A stretch of DNA of 64,000 nt from M0108 sp963841065. Its GTDB lineage: Bacteria; Pseudomonadota; Gammaproteobacteria; Chromatiales; Chromatiaceae. Positions 30,816 to 40,476 of this stretch are shown here, one piece after another. The position numbers were made by a program, and so were the translations under genes. The stretch is taken from positions 1-64,000 of the forward strand of contig CAWJBI010000007.1 in NCBI GenBank assembly GCA_963841065.1, read 5' to 3'. Numbering within the stretch: position 1 is the first letter of the stretch; every line of letters begins with the position of its first letter. Below the pieces are notes generated by a model, which made no database searches, was not told where the DNA came from, and was given only the letters and a program-made list of their open reading frames with translations.

Positions 30816-32247
30816 GTGAGTAACGAAACAGTCGAAAAGAGTGCGGCGGCGGATGACCTCTATGCCGAGGCCGCGCAGTGGCACATCAACACGGGTGGGG
30901 AGACCATTCACGCCAAGCGCATGCCTGGCAAGTGGCGTACCATCAAGTGGCTCTCCGCTGCTGTCTGGATCCTGTTTTTCATTGGCCCCTACCTGCGCTG
31001 GAATGGCCGGCAGGCCATCCTCTGGGATATACCCGCGCGTCAGTACCACATCTTTGGCGCGACCATCCTGCCCCAGGATTTCTGGATGCTGTCGCTCCTG
31101 CTCTTGTTTTTCGCCATCCTGCTGGCCGTCGTGACGGCCTTGGCGGGACGGGTCTGGTGCGGCTATTTTTGCTTCCAGACCGTCTGGACCGACGCCTTCA
31201 CCTGGATCGAGGAGAAGCTGGAGGGCCAGCCGGCCGCGCGCCGCAAGCTCGACAAGGCACCCATGGATTTCACAAAATTCCGGATCAAGGCGACCAAGCA
31301 TCTCGTTTGGCTCCTGATTGGCTTTGCCACCGGCTTTGCCTTTGTGAGCTGGTTCGTCGATGCGCCAACCCTGTGGCGGCGAGTTCTTCACGGGCCAGTC
31401 CGGAACGGTGGCCTATGTCACCGTGGCCCTCTTCACCGTCGGGACCTACGGTTTGGCGGGATGGCTGCGGGAGCAGGTCTGTTTCTGGCTCTGCCCCTAT
31501 GCCCGCATCCAGGGCGTCATGCTGGACCGCACCACCATACTCCCGACTTATGACTTCCATCGCGGTGAGCCGCGCGGCCGGGTCAAGAAGGGCCAGAAGG
31601 AAGAGGACCGCACCACGGGTGATTGCGTGGATTGCAACCAGTGCGTGGCCGTTTGTCCCACGGGTGTCGATATCCGTGAGGGTCAGCAGGAAGGCTGCAT
31701 CACCTGCGCCCTCTGCCTGGATGCCTGCGATGCCGTCATGGTCAAGGTTGGCCGGCCTCTGGGGCTGATTCGCTATGCCTCCCTCGATGAACTGGAGGGT
31801 AAGCCGGTCAAGCCCATGCTGGCCAGGCCGCGCGTCTGGGTCTATGCCGCCATCCTGCTGGCCGCCATCTCGGGCATCCTGTATGGTTTGACCTCGCTAG
31901 CCCCGATTGAGCTCAAGGTACTGCATGAGCGGGCCCCCCTGTTCGCTACCCTGTCCGATGGCTCGATCCAGAATAAATACACCCTCAAGATACTGAATAA
32001 GGACAACTCGGACCTGGAGGTCAAAATCAGTGCCTCGGGGCCGGAGAATATGATAATCATGGGCGGGGACGATCTCGTGATGGCTAAGCATGGTGCTGTG
32101 CATCCCGCCGTGATCTACGTTAAGGTGCCTCGCAAGAGCTTGAAGGCCGAGCGGGAGGACATCACCTTCCGCATCGAGGCTACCCGACCGGACGGCCAGG
32201 TCATCGCTACGGAGCGCCAGAGCATCTTCATTGGGCCCAAGCGTTAA
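30816..32247 (+). CDS. ccoG: Cytochrome oxidase assembly protein CcoG (FixG/RdxA), split by one extra base
   Basis: Membrane ferredoxin-like protein that reduces copper for cbb3 assembly. GTG start at 30816 with a GGGAGAGG site. Several helices, then two [4Fe-4S] clusters: CVDCNQCVAVCPTGVD and CITCALCLDACD, followed by a C-terminal periplasmic Ig-like domain ending IFIGPKR. The frame breaks after DAPTLW: a one-base gain at 31377-31380 (GGCGGCGAG) separates the halves. Correction gives 476 residues, the usual length. Confidence 0.94.
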
Positions 32248-32290
32248 GCCGCTTTCAGATCAGCCGAGCTTTCATTCAGGAGATCAAACC

Positions 32291-32836
32291 ATGACCCTAC
32301 CCACCTCTCAAAGTCTTAAGCCCGTGCCGGCCTGGAAGAGTCCCTGGATCATTGGGTGGGTCTCCCTGGTCGTGGTGGTCCTGATCGTCAATATCATTTT
32401 CGTCGTCCTGGGTTTCTCCACGAATCCAGGGCTCGTGGTCGATAACTTCTACGATCGCGGCCAGGATTACGAGAAGACCTGGGCCAGCCGGCAAGAGCGT
32501 GATCCCGGCTGGGTTCTCCAGGCCGATGTCCCCCTGGATTTGGTGGTCGGCGAGCCCTCGGTGCTGCGCTTCTTCCTCGTCGACAAGGCCGGCCAGCCGG
32601 CGGACATCGATAAGGCCCATTTCTATGCCTACCGTCCCTCGGACGCCAAGCGGGATTTTGATCTGCCCATGATCGAGGAGGGCCCGGGTCGTTATCGGGT
32701 CGATGTGAGCTTTCCCTTGATGGGCATTTGGGACACGCTGGTGGCGGTGCGTCAAGGGGAGGAGGAGTTCAATCTAGGCAGACGCATTTCCGTCCCCGCA
32801 CCCCGGGGCGGATCCCAGGTACCTGTCACGAATTGA
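32291..32836 (+). CDS. ccoH: cbb3 maturation protein CcoH (FixH family)
   Basis: 181 residues from the ATG at 32291 (AGGAGA site). One N-terminal helix (about residues 20-42, WIIGWVSLVVVVLIVN) and a periplasmic FixH domain with NFYDRGQDYEKTWASRQ and YRVDVSFPLMGIWDTLV. CcoH proteins stay associated with the oxidase and are needed for its stability. It sits in the usual ccoGHIS order. Confidence 0.92.
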   Translation: MTLPTSQSLKPVPAWKSPWIIGWVSLVVVVLIVNIIFVVLGFSTNPGLVVDNFYDRGQDYEKTWASRQERDPGWVLQADVPLDLVVGEPSVLRFFLVDKAGQPADIDKAHFYAYRPSDAKRDFDLPMIEEGPGRYRVDVSFPLMGIWDTLVAVRQGEEEFNLGRRISVPAPRGGSQVPVTN

Positions 32837-32871
32837 CCCTGGTACCCAACGGTGGCCGATCGACCTTGTCC

Positions 32872-35402
32872 GTGAGCGCCTTCCAGGATCCGGTTCCTGG
32901 CCAGAGACTCCCTTCACGCATCACGCTGTTTCCATTGCGGCCTGCCCGTAGCCCCTCCGTCCGAGGTGCGGGCCCCCGTTCGGAACCAGATGCGGTCCTT
33001 CTGTTGCAACGGGTGCAAGTCCGTCTGCGAGGCCATCCATGCGGCGGGTCTCGAGGGCTTCTATCAGCGCACCCCCGAGGGTGAGGTCCTGGGTCCGCCG
33101 CCAGAGCCCCCCAAGGAATTGGCCCTCTACGACATCGATGAGGTTCAGGAGGAGTTCGTCGATTCCCTGGGCGACACCCGTGAGATCAACTTGCTGGTGG
33201 AGGGTATCCATTGCGCCGCTTGCGTCTGGCTGATCGAGAATAGCCTCAAGGCCCTGCCAGGGGTGGCCGAGGCGCGGGTCAATCTCACCGGCCGGCGGCT
33301 GCGACTCAAGTGGGACAACAGCCGCCTCAAGCTCTCCCAGGCCCTCAGGCGGCTGGGGGAGATCGGCTACGCCGCCGTGCCTTTCGATCCGGAGGTGGCG
33401 GAGGGTTCGCTGCAGCGCGCCAATCGGCGCCTCCTTTATCGCCTGGCCGTCGCCGCCTTTGGCATGATGAATCTCATGTGGATCTCCATCGCCCTTTATT
33501 CCGGGGCGGACCAGGGCGAGTTTCGCGGCCTCTTCCATTGGATCGGTTTCGCCATCGCCACCCCCGTCCTCATCTATTCCGGTTGGCCCTTTTATCGGGG
33601 CGCCTGGCTGGGCGTCCGGGCCCGTAGCCTCACCATGGACCTGCCTATTGCCATCGGCGTTTCCATCACTTATGGCTATTCCCTCTACGTCACGATCAGC
33701 GGGTCCCGTATCGGCGAGGTCTATTGGGACACGGTCGTAAACTTTCTCTTTGTGATTCTGGTCGGCCGCTTCCTGGAGTCGATCTCCAAGCGCCAGGCGG
33801 TGGCCTCCACCCAACGCCTGCTTGATCTCCAACCCAAGGTCGCGACTGTCTTACGCGGTGGCGACGAGGTGCTGTTGCCGATCCGGGCCGTCAAGGCCGG
33901 TGAAACTGTCCTGGTGCGGCCGGGCGAGAAGGTGCCCGTGGATGGCGTCATCCTGGAGGGCGAGAGCCAGATGGATGAATCCATGCTCACCGGCGAGGCG
34001 GCGCCGGTCTCGAAGCAGCGGGGCGATCGGGTGGCGGCGGGGACCCTGAATGGCTCTGGCGCCCTCCGGGTTCAGGTCGAAGGCCTGCTGCGAGACACGG
34101 CCCTGGGGCGCATCATCGCCTTGGTGGAGGAGGCCCAGGCGAGCAAGGCGCCCATCCAATGCACCGCCGATCGCATCGTCCCCTGGTTTGTCGCCGTCAC
34201 CCTCACCCTGGGGCTGGTGACCTTCCTCTTCTGGGTAGGTACCGATTTCGAAGTCGCCCTCATGGCGGCTACCGCCGTCCTCATCATCACCTGTCCCTGT
34301 GCCTTCGGCATGGCAACCCCCATGGCCATTGCCGTTGCCTCGGGGTTGGGCGCCCGCCATGGCATCCTGGTCAAGACCGGCGCCGTGCTGGAGAGCCTGT
34401 CCAGCATCGACCACTTCGTCTTCGACAAGACCGGCACCCTCACCGAAGGCCGGCCGGCGGTGACCGCCATCGCCAGTGGGGGCGGCATCTGGCGGGGCGG
34501 TGAGCTACTGGACCCCAACTCGGACCTGGCCCGGCATCTGGCCAGCCTGGCGGCCCTGGAGCGCTTCTCGGAACACCCGGTCGCCCTGGCGGTGCTTAAT
34601 CTCTGTCGGGACCAGGGGGTTGAGTTCCGCCATCTGGCGGTGACGGACACCCTGTCCCGACCAGGTCATGGCATCCTCGGCCGGGTGGCTGGGCAATCCC
34701 TGATCGCGGGCACCGCCGAGTGGCTGATCGCTCAAGGCGTCGATGCCCTGGGCGGGACCCTTGGCCGTCGCGGATCAAGAATTCCAGACCAGTGGCGCAA
34801 CCCTCATCCATGTCGCCCTTGAGGGGCGGGCCGTCCTGGTCCTGGCCGTCCAGGATCGGTTGCGGTTCAATGCGGCGGAGGTCGTGGCCGGTCTCAAGGC
34901 CCAGGGTATCCACGTTACCCTGCTCACGGGAGATCGACTCGCTACGGCGGAGCGGATCGCCGCCGCCTTGGGCGGGGTCGAGGTGATCGCCGAGGTCCTG
35001 CCCGAGGCCAAGGATCGGGTGATCGCCGACCTCCAGCACCATGGCCAGCGGGTGGCCATGGTGGGGGACGGCGTCAACGATGCCCCGGCCCTGGTCCGCG
35101 CCGATGTGGGCATCGCCATGGGCAGCGGCACCGATGTCTCCATTGCGAGCGCCGATATCGTCCTGATGCAGGCCGATCTCGCCCGGGTGCCACAGGCTGC
35201 CGCTCTGTCGCGCCGGACCCTCAAGACCATCCGTCAGAATATCGGCATCTCCATTGCCTACAATCTCATCATGGTGCCTCTCGCCATGGCGGCCCTCGTC
35301 ACCCCCCTGGTGGCGGCCGTATCCATGCCCCTGAGTTCCCTCGCGGTTATCGGTAACTCTGCCCGCATTCGCAAACTCTTCCAGAAACCTAACCAGGGCT
35401 GA
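32872..35402 (+). CDS. ccoI: Copper-transporting P1B ATPase CcoI, split by two extra bases
   Basis: Exports copper to the periplasm for cbb3 assembly. The most consistent start is GTG at 32872 (SAFQDPVPGQR), but the N-terminal CFHCGLPV lies in the next frame, implying a one-base gain between about 32900 and 32926. Then come FCCNGCKSVCEAI, the metal-binding-domain motif IHCAACVW, the channel motif TCPCAFGMATP and the phosphorylation motif DKTGTLTEG. A second gain at 34750-34752 (a GGG run) shifts the end, which holds VAMVGDGVNDAPAL. With both corrected the ORF closes in frame at 842 residues. Confidence 0.92.
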
Positions 35403-35412
35403 ATCCCGCTCC

Positions 35413-35631
35413 ATGGAAGTCATCTACGGTCTTATTCCTGGCATGATCCTCCTCGGCCTTGGCGCCGTCATCGTCCTCTTCTGGGCGGCCCGTTCCGGTC
35501 AATTCGACGATCTGGAGGGGGATGGCCAGCGTATCCTCATGGACGAGGATGCCGTGGATCCCCGGCGGATTCCCGACGCGGAGGGGATGCCTGAAAGCCG
35601 GGAAGGGGCAGACAAAAAGACCGACACCTAG
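35413..35631 (+). CDS. ccoS: cbb3 oxidase maturation protein CcoS
   Basis: Small membrane protein needed for cofactor insertion into CcoN; 72 residues. One helix (MILLGLGAVIVLFWAARSGQFDDL contains the family signature W-A-x-x-S-G-Q-F-D-D-L), then a short acidic tail with DEDAVDPRR. Eleven bases after ccoI; last gene of the operon. Confidence 0.92.
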   Translation: MEVIYGLIPGMILLGLGAVIVLFWAARSGQFDDLEGDGQRILMDEDAVDPRRIPDAEGMPESREGADKKTDT

Positions 35632-35837
35632 CCCTTGCGGCTATTCACGCCTTCTCGAAGACGGCAAGCGCCGGGGCGGATTTAGGGCCAGCCTCGGGCA
35701 AAGAGCCTGGAGCTGATCGGGATTCTATTCAATACCCCGCAATGGTTTGGCAAGAATTGAGGCATCTTCGTGCGCCGACAGGTCCATGCGGGTCTCAGGG
35801 TCCGCCAGGCCTGAGCAGCACCTTTCTGAATCGTCAC

Positions 35838-36569
35838 TTAGAGGGCATGGCCCGTCACCATCCGGCTGGCGGGTCCGAGCAGATAGAGATAACGGCTGGT
35901 GATAGACTCGGGCGCGGCCAGGTCCGCCGGGTTCTCACCGGGATAGAGGCGGGCGCGCAGACCGGTGCGGACGATGCCGGGGTCCAGGCTGTTGACCCGC
36001 AGCCGACCCTGGTCGCGGGTCTCCTCCGCCAGGGTCTGCATCAGGCCCTCGATGCCGAACTTGGCGGCGGTGAAGGCGCCCCAGTAGGCCAGGCCCTGGC
36101 GACCAACGCGATCCGCGGTGAAGACGATGGCAGCGTCGGGGGCTTGCCGGAGCAGGGGCAGGCAGGCCTGGGTGAGCAGGAAGGGGGCGGTCAGATTGAT
36201 GCGCAGGACCCGCTCCCACTCGCTGGCGTCATAGTCATCGATGCGGCTCAGGAAGGGTGCGAAGGCGGCGCAGTGGGCCAGGCCATCCAGCCGGCCGAAT
36301 TCCCGCCCAATCGTGGCCGCGACGGCGGCATATTGCGGCTCGTCGCCCGCCTCCAGGTCCAGGGGCAGGATGGCGGGCTCCGGGGCGCCAGTCGTGGCAA
36401 TCCGATCATAGAGGGGCTCTAGCGGGGCCTCTTCCTTGTCCGAGAGGATGACGGTGGCGCCGTGGGACGCGCAGGCACTGGCGACGGCGGCGCCCAGGCT
36501 GTCGGCGGTGCCCGTGACGAGGATGACGCGGTTGACGAGGAGGTTGGGAGCGGGTTGATAATTTTCCAT
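35838..36569 (-). CDS. YciK-like SDR protein lacking catalytic residues
   Basis: 243 residues with a Rossmann fold and clear relation to E. coli YciK (start YQPAPNLLVNRVILVTG, then VGRQG and AKFGIEGLMQTLAEE). The nucleotide motif reads VTGTADSLG. The catalytic tetrad is altered: Asn125 is kept, the Ser position is Asp153, the Tyr position is Phe166 and Lys170 is kept; the NNAG motif is HCAA. Oxidoreductase chemistry is therefore unlikely, though cofactor or partner binding may remain. It is the last gene of a leftward group with the synthase-fold gene and ubiG, where yciK also sits next to ubiG in Pseudomonas. Confidence 0.8.
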   Translation of the reverse strand: MENYQPAPNLLVNRVILVTGTADSLGAAVASACASHGATVILSDKEEAPLEPLYDRIATTGAPEPAILPLDLEAGDEPQYAAVAATIGREFGRLDGLAHCAAFAPFLSRIDDYDASEWERVLRINLTAPFLLTQACLPLLRQAPDAAIVFTADRVGRQGLAYWGAFTAAKFGIEGLMQTLAEETRDQGRLRVNSLDPGIVRTGLRARLYPGENPADLAAPESITSRYLYLLGPASRMVTGHAL

Positions 36570-36622
36570 AAGGGTGTGTCGATGTGGCGGAAGGGATAGG
36601 GGCTAGCCGCGTGGATCCTCTG

Positions 36623-37543
36623 TCAACGCCAGGTCGTGCGCCAGGCGATCCAGAGCTTGCGCAGGGGGGTGAGGCTTAGCCGTTGGTCAACGACCTGGTA
36701 CGACAGGGCCTCGATCTCCCGAAGCAGGCTGGCAAGGATGCGGGCGCGCACGCGGGCGAAGGGGGGGAGGGCGCCTAGAGGGGAAGACCGGGCTGGTAAG
36801 GCCTGGGCTTGACGGGCGAGTTCGGGGAGCCACTCCGGAAGGCGGGCACGGTGCGGGCCTTGGCGGAGGGCGTCTGGGGTCAGGTCATGGGGGCCCAACA
36901 GGTCCATGGGGATGGGCGCACGACCTTGGCGGGCCAGCCAGCCGCTGTCGCGAATGCGATAGACCAGGGCGCAGAAGGCACCGATGGCTCGTGCCGAGGC
37001 GATGCGATCGGGGTCGGTGAGACCATGGCAACCGGCCATGAGTTCGAACAGCGCGCCGAGATCGGCATCACAGGCCCGGATCAGGGCCGCCGAGTCCGGC
37101 AGGGGGCGACGCAGGATTTCCTCCTCCACCTGGCCAGCCATCTGGAGAAAAGGCTGGAGGGGTAACTGGTGTTGGCTCACCACCGCCTGTACGGCCTGGC
37201 TCAGGGGATGGCTGGGCTGGCCGCCGGGGAGCTTGTCCAATTCCTCGCACCACCACAGGAGCTTAAGCCGGGCAACGCCGGGGTCGCTGACCTCCACCAG
37301 GATGGCCCGGACCTGATGACGCCAGGCGGCGAGGATCGCCAGGTCGTCACGCAAGCTGGGTGGTGAAAATCTCAGGCTGTAGTAGGTCGAGGAACCCAGG
37401 GGGGTGGCGGGGTTGGGGAAACGCCAGGAGGCGGGACGACTCGTCACGCTGGCTCGCGGGCCGGAGGTGGCCCTGTTTTTTCCTGCAAGTTCCGGGTCCG
37501 GTAACGAGTCCGTCAAGGGTCCGCCGCTCCGGGTCTCAGTCAT
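36623..37543 (-). CDS. Squalene/phytoene-synthase-fold protein without Asp-rich motifs (NDUFAF6-like)
   Basis: 306 residues from the ATG at 37543, which overlaps the ubiG stop by eight bases. The fold is indicated by TYYSLRFSPPSLR near residue 54, VSDPGVARLKLLWWCEEL near 85-101, and RQGRAPIPMDLL near 206-216. True synthases carry DxxxD motifs in the first and second helices; here the first is WRHQVRAILVEV and the second RDSGW, so prenyl-diphosphate condensation is unlikely. The pattern matches the mitochondrial complex I assembly factor NDUFAF6 better than carotenoid synthases. In Pseudomonas the corresponding slot beside ubiG holds the phosphatase mupP/gph. Confidence 0.75.
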   Translation of the reverse strand: MTETRSGGPLTDSLPDPELAGKNRATSGPRASVTSRPASWRFPNPATPLGSSTYYSLRFSPPSLRDDLAILAAWRHQVRAILVEVSDPGVARLKLLWWCEELDKLPGGQPSHPLSQAVQAVVSQHQLPLQPFLQMAGQVEEEILRRPLPDSAALIRACDADLGALFELMAGCHGLTDPDRIASARAIGAFCALVYRIRDSGWLARQGRAPIPMDLLGPHDLTPDALRQGPHRARLPEWLPELARQAQALPARSSPLGALPPFARVRARILASLLREIEALSYQVVDQRLSLTPLRKLWIAWRTTWR

Positions 37544-38255
37544 CCGCAGGGCGCTGGCAAGCTGCCAGGTAATTGACGTCCAAGTCTTGCTCGTCGAGGC
37601 GATAGGCACCCATCAGGGGGTTGTAAGTCATCCCCGTGAGGTGGGTCAATTCCAGATCCGCAGCGCGAATCCAGCGCCCCAATTCCGAGGGGCGAATGAA
37701 GCGGGCATAGTCGTGGGTGCCACGCGGCAGCCAACGCAGCAGGTATTCGGCGCCGATGATGGCCAAGAGGTAGGCTTTGGGGTTGCGGTTGAGGGTGGAG
37801 AAGAAGACCTGTCCGCCGGGCTTGACCAGGCGGGCGCAGGCGGCGATGACGGATGCGGGGTCCGGCACATGCTCCAGCATCTCCATGCAGGTGACGATGT
37901 CGAAGCAGGCCGGGCATTCCGCCGCCAGGGTTTCGGCGGCCACCTGGCGGTAGTTCACCTCAACCCCGGTTTCCAGGGTGTGGAGTTCCGCGACCTTGAG
38001 GGGCAACTCCCCCATATCGATGCCGGTGACATGGGCCCCGCGGATCGCCATGCTCTCGGCCAGAATGCCACCGCCACAGCCGACATCCAGCACCTCCTTG
38101 CCCGCCAGGCCCGCCATCCGATCCACATAATCAAGCCGCAAGGGGTTGATCTCATGCAGCGGCTTGAATTCGCTGTGGGGATCCCACCAGCGGGCCGCCA
38201 AGGCCTCGAACTTGCTGATTTCAGCGGGATCGACGTTGGGGATTGCTGCGCTCAT
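37536..38255 (-). CDS. ubiG: Ubiquinone biosynthesis O-methyltransferase
   Basis: SAM-dependent enzyme performing both O-methylations of ubiquinone; 239 residues. The N-terminal EISKFEALAARWWDPHSEFKPLHEINPLRLDYV is very characteristic (conserved positions), followed by the SAM motif VLDVGCGGGILAESMA near residue 56 and FFSTLNRNPKAYLLAIIGAEYLLRWLPRGTHDY in the C-terminal half. It heads the leftward three-gene group and overlaps the next gene by eight bases. Confidence 0.96.
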   Translation of the reverse strand: MSAAIPNVDPAEISKFEALAARWWDPHSEFKPLHEINPLRLDYVDRMAGLAGKEVLDVGCGGGILAESMAIRGAHVTGIDMGELPLKVAELHTLETGVEVNYRQVAAETLAAECPACFDIVTCMEMLEHVPDPASVIAACARLVKPGGQVFFSTLNRNPKAYLLAIIGAEYLLRWLPRGTHDYARFIRPSELGRWIRAADLELTHLTGMTYNPLMGAYRLDEQDLDVNYLAACQRPADD

Positions 38256-38328
38256 GCGTGTGCCTCGGCCAGGATGAGTGGCGGGCCTTGCTGGGCCCCG
38301 ATCCCGCCATTGTAGGCGATACCGGCCC

Positions 38329-38877
38329 TCAGGGCATGAAGGGGACTATCCCCGCCATGGGCCGGGCGAACTGGCTCATGTGTTCCCGCATCATGACCAC
38401 CCCCCCGGTCATACCATGAATCCGGGAATCGAGGATACCCATGGCATTGCGCACCAGTTCCATATTCTCTTCGACGCTGGCCATTTCCCCCGCCATGGCT
38501 TGGGTGTTGCCGCGGATCTGGGGCATGATCCGGGCCATTGATTCCATGCGAGCGGCGATGGAGTCCATGTGGGTCATGTGGTCGTCGAAGGATTTCATGT
38601 TCGCGGTGATGTCGCCCATGTCCGCATCCACGCCCACCAGGTGGTCGTGCATGGAGTACATATCCGAAATAATCTCGTTGAAGTCCTGGTAAAGGACCCG
38701 AGCGTGATAGACGTCAAATGCCGCCCCCAGCAAGAGCAGCAGGGAGGTGGCGATAATGACGATATCGGTGATGCGGAAATGGCGATGGCGCTCGTCTAGA
38801 TGGAGCTGGGTCGCGCGACCCAGCTGTTTGATAACCTCGATGACAGCCCGCCTGGGGTCTTCTCGTCGGCTTCTCAT
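38329..38877 (-). CDS. Membrane-anchored coiled-coil protein, unknown function (partner B)
   Basis: 182 residues. A basic N-terminus, one helix at about residues 36-56 (TDIVIIATSLLLLLGAAFDV), then a long Met/Asp/Glu-rich helical region of repeated heptad-like units and a short hydrophobic end containing FARPM and PFMP. No enzymatic motif is visible. It is 24 bases downstream of a second protein of the same architecture whose end contains MAKPM and FPFP, so the two look like diverged duplicates. Possible role: an extracytoplasmic or cytoplasmic scaffold; unknown. Confidence 0.7.
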   Translation of the reverse strand: MRSRREDPRRAVIEVIKQLGRATQLHLDERHRHFRITDIVIIATSLLLLLGAAFDVYHARVLYQDFNEIISDMYSMHDHLVGVDADMGDITANMKSFDDHMTHMDSIAARMESMARIMPQIRGNTQAMAGEMASVEENMELVRNAMGILDSRIHGMTGGVVMMREHMSQFARPMAGIVPFMP

Positions 38878-38901
38878 GCTCTGTCCCTCCTGGATGGGCC
38901 G

Positions 38902-39483
38902 TTAGGGAAATGGGAACATCTTGTTCATGTTGCGCATCGGCTTCGCCATTCGGCCCAATTCGATGCTCATGATCTGGACCTCGTTATTCATCAGGTCCAT
39001 GTTGAACGAGACATTGGAGATATGGGTGCGGACGGTGGCGAGATAGTCATCGATGCCCGTCACGTTGGCGCGCATATCATTCATGTCCGTGAGGATGTTG
39101 CTCATCTCGACGTCCATGAGGGCGGTGCGTTGATCGACCGTCTCCAGCAGGGCTACGCGACTCTCAATGGCGTTCATGTGGCCGCTGATGGCATTCATCT
39201 GCTGACTCACAGAGATGAAGTGTTCCTTCATGCCCTCGACGACGCTGGAGATGCGGGAGACCTGGGAGGTCAAGGTGAAGAGCAGGAGGGATAGGGAGAT
39301 AGAGATGGCGGCCAGAATAAAAGTGCCCGCCTGAATGCCGTAATTGAGGCGGGTACTGAGGCGGTTAGTCAGTTCGATCTCGCTGAGGATGATGCCCTCG
39401 AAGGAACTCAGGGCCCGCCGATACTGTTGCTGGAGGATGGCGTCGTCAACAGCCGTCCTGGGTTTGATGTCTTCTTCCGTCAT
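38902..39483 (-). CDS. Membrane-anchored coiled-coil protein, unknown function (partner A)
   Basis: 193 residues from the ATG at 39483 (MTEEDIKPRTAVDD); an upstream in-frame start at 39534 is less likely. The N-terminal 45 residues are charged, a helix spans about 48-72, then a coiled coil of about 100 residues and the tail MAKPMRNMNKMFPFP. It resembles the sensor-like stalk of chemoreceptors but lacks HAMP and signalling tips. First gene of a two-gene leftward unit. A candidate promoter upstream (TTCAAG, 17 bases, TTTAAT in the AT-rich 39541-39575 stretch) is weak. Confidence 0.7.
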   Translation of the reverse strand: MTEEDIKPRTAVDDAILQQQYRRALSSFEGIILSEIELTNRLSTRLNYGIQAGTFILAAISISLSLLLFTLTSQVSRISSVVEGMKEHFISVSQQMNAISGHMNAIESRVALLETVDQRTALMDVEMSNILTDMNDMRANVTGIDDYLATVRTHISNVSFNMDLMNNEVQIMSIELGRMAKPMRNMNKMFPFP

Positions 39484-39652
39484 GGAGTCCTGCTCGTATC
39501 TTCTTATGGGTTGGGGTGGGAGGGCCGGACCCACCGCAATTTAATTAAATTCTAACGCTAAACAGACTTGAATGCCCATGATTTCCCTGTCGTGGACCGC
39601 GCTGCTCAATTTTTTCAGGCCCTTGTCGAAACCTTGATCTTCAGCGGTGACC

Positions 39653-40438
39653 TCATTGCTGCAGGGTGCGCCCGCCATCGACGGCGATGATCTGGCCGGT
39701 GATGTAGTCCGCCTCCCGCACTAGGAAGGAGACCGCCCGGGTTATATCCACCGGCGAGCCGGGTCGGCCCAGGGCGGTGCGGCTCAGTACCTCGGCCCTG
39801 GCCGCCTGACCCGGGCCCCCGTCCTCGGGCCAGAGGATGATGCCCGGGGCAATACCGTTGACCCGGATCTCGGGCCCCAATTCCCGGGCCAGGGCCTTGA
39901 CCATCATGGCATTGCCGGCTTTGGCGATAGAATAGACAGGATGATTCTTATGGGGCCGCTCGGCGTGGATATCGACCAGGTTGATGATACAGCCGCCGCT
40001 TGCACGTAGAAGCGGCGCGGCGGCCTGGGCCAGAAAGAAGGGGCCCTTGAGGTTGGACGCCATCAGATCGTCCCACTGGTCCTCGTCCACCAGGTCAAAG
40101 GGCGTTGGATAGAAGCTGGAGGCGTTGTTGACTAGGATGTCGAGCCGGCCGCGAAAGTCCTGGACGCGGGCCATGAGGGCGGGGAAGGCGTGGCAGTCGC
40201 GCAGGTCGGCGCCCATCAGCAAGACGGACGAGGGACGGATAGCCTCCAGTTCCCGCCGCAGGGCCTCGGCCGCCGAGAGGGAGTTGCGGTAATGGATGAC
40301 AATGTCCGCCCCCTGGGCATGGAGGACGCGGGCGATTTCGGCCCCGATGCGGTGGGCGGCCCCCGTGATCAGGGCGACCTTATCGACCAGGGATTGAGGG
40401 TTGGGTTCGTGTGCCAAGGACGGGTCTGCCTGTATCAT
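39653..40438 (-). CDS. Pteridine reductase, FolM/PTR1-type SDR
   Basis: 261 residues. Motifs: ALITGAAHRIGAEIA near residue 22 (the arginine marks NADPH-dependent pteridine reductases), NNASSFYPTPF near 109 and the catalytic YSIAKAGN near 170, all intact in contrast to the SDR at 35.8 kb. The C-terminal DYITGQIIAVDGGRTL is typical. It likely reduces dihydromonapterin/dihydrobiopterin. Divergent from the methyltransferase at 40477, from which it is separated by only 38 bases, so their promoters overlap. Confidence 0.88.
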   Translation of the reverse strand: MIQADPSLAHEPNPQSLVDKVALITGAAHRIGAEIARVLHAQGADIVIHYRNSLSAAEALRRELEAIRPSSVLLMGADLRDCHAFPALMARVQDFRGRLDILVNNASSFYPTPFDLVDEDQWDDLMASNLKGPFFLAQAAAPLLRASGGCIINLVDIHAERPHKNHPVYSIAKAGNAMMVKALARELGPEIRVNGIAPGIILWPEDGGPGQAARAEVLSRTALGRPGSPVDITRAVSFLVREADYITGQIIAVDGGRTLQQ

Positions 40439-40476
40439 AAGTCTCCTGCGATTTTAGCCGCTTCCGTGCCGCACCG

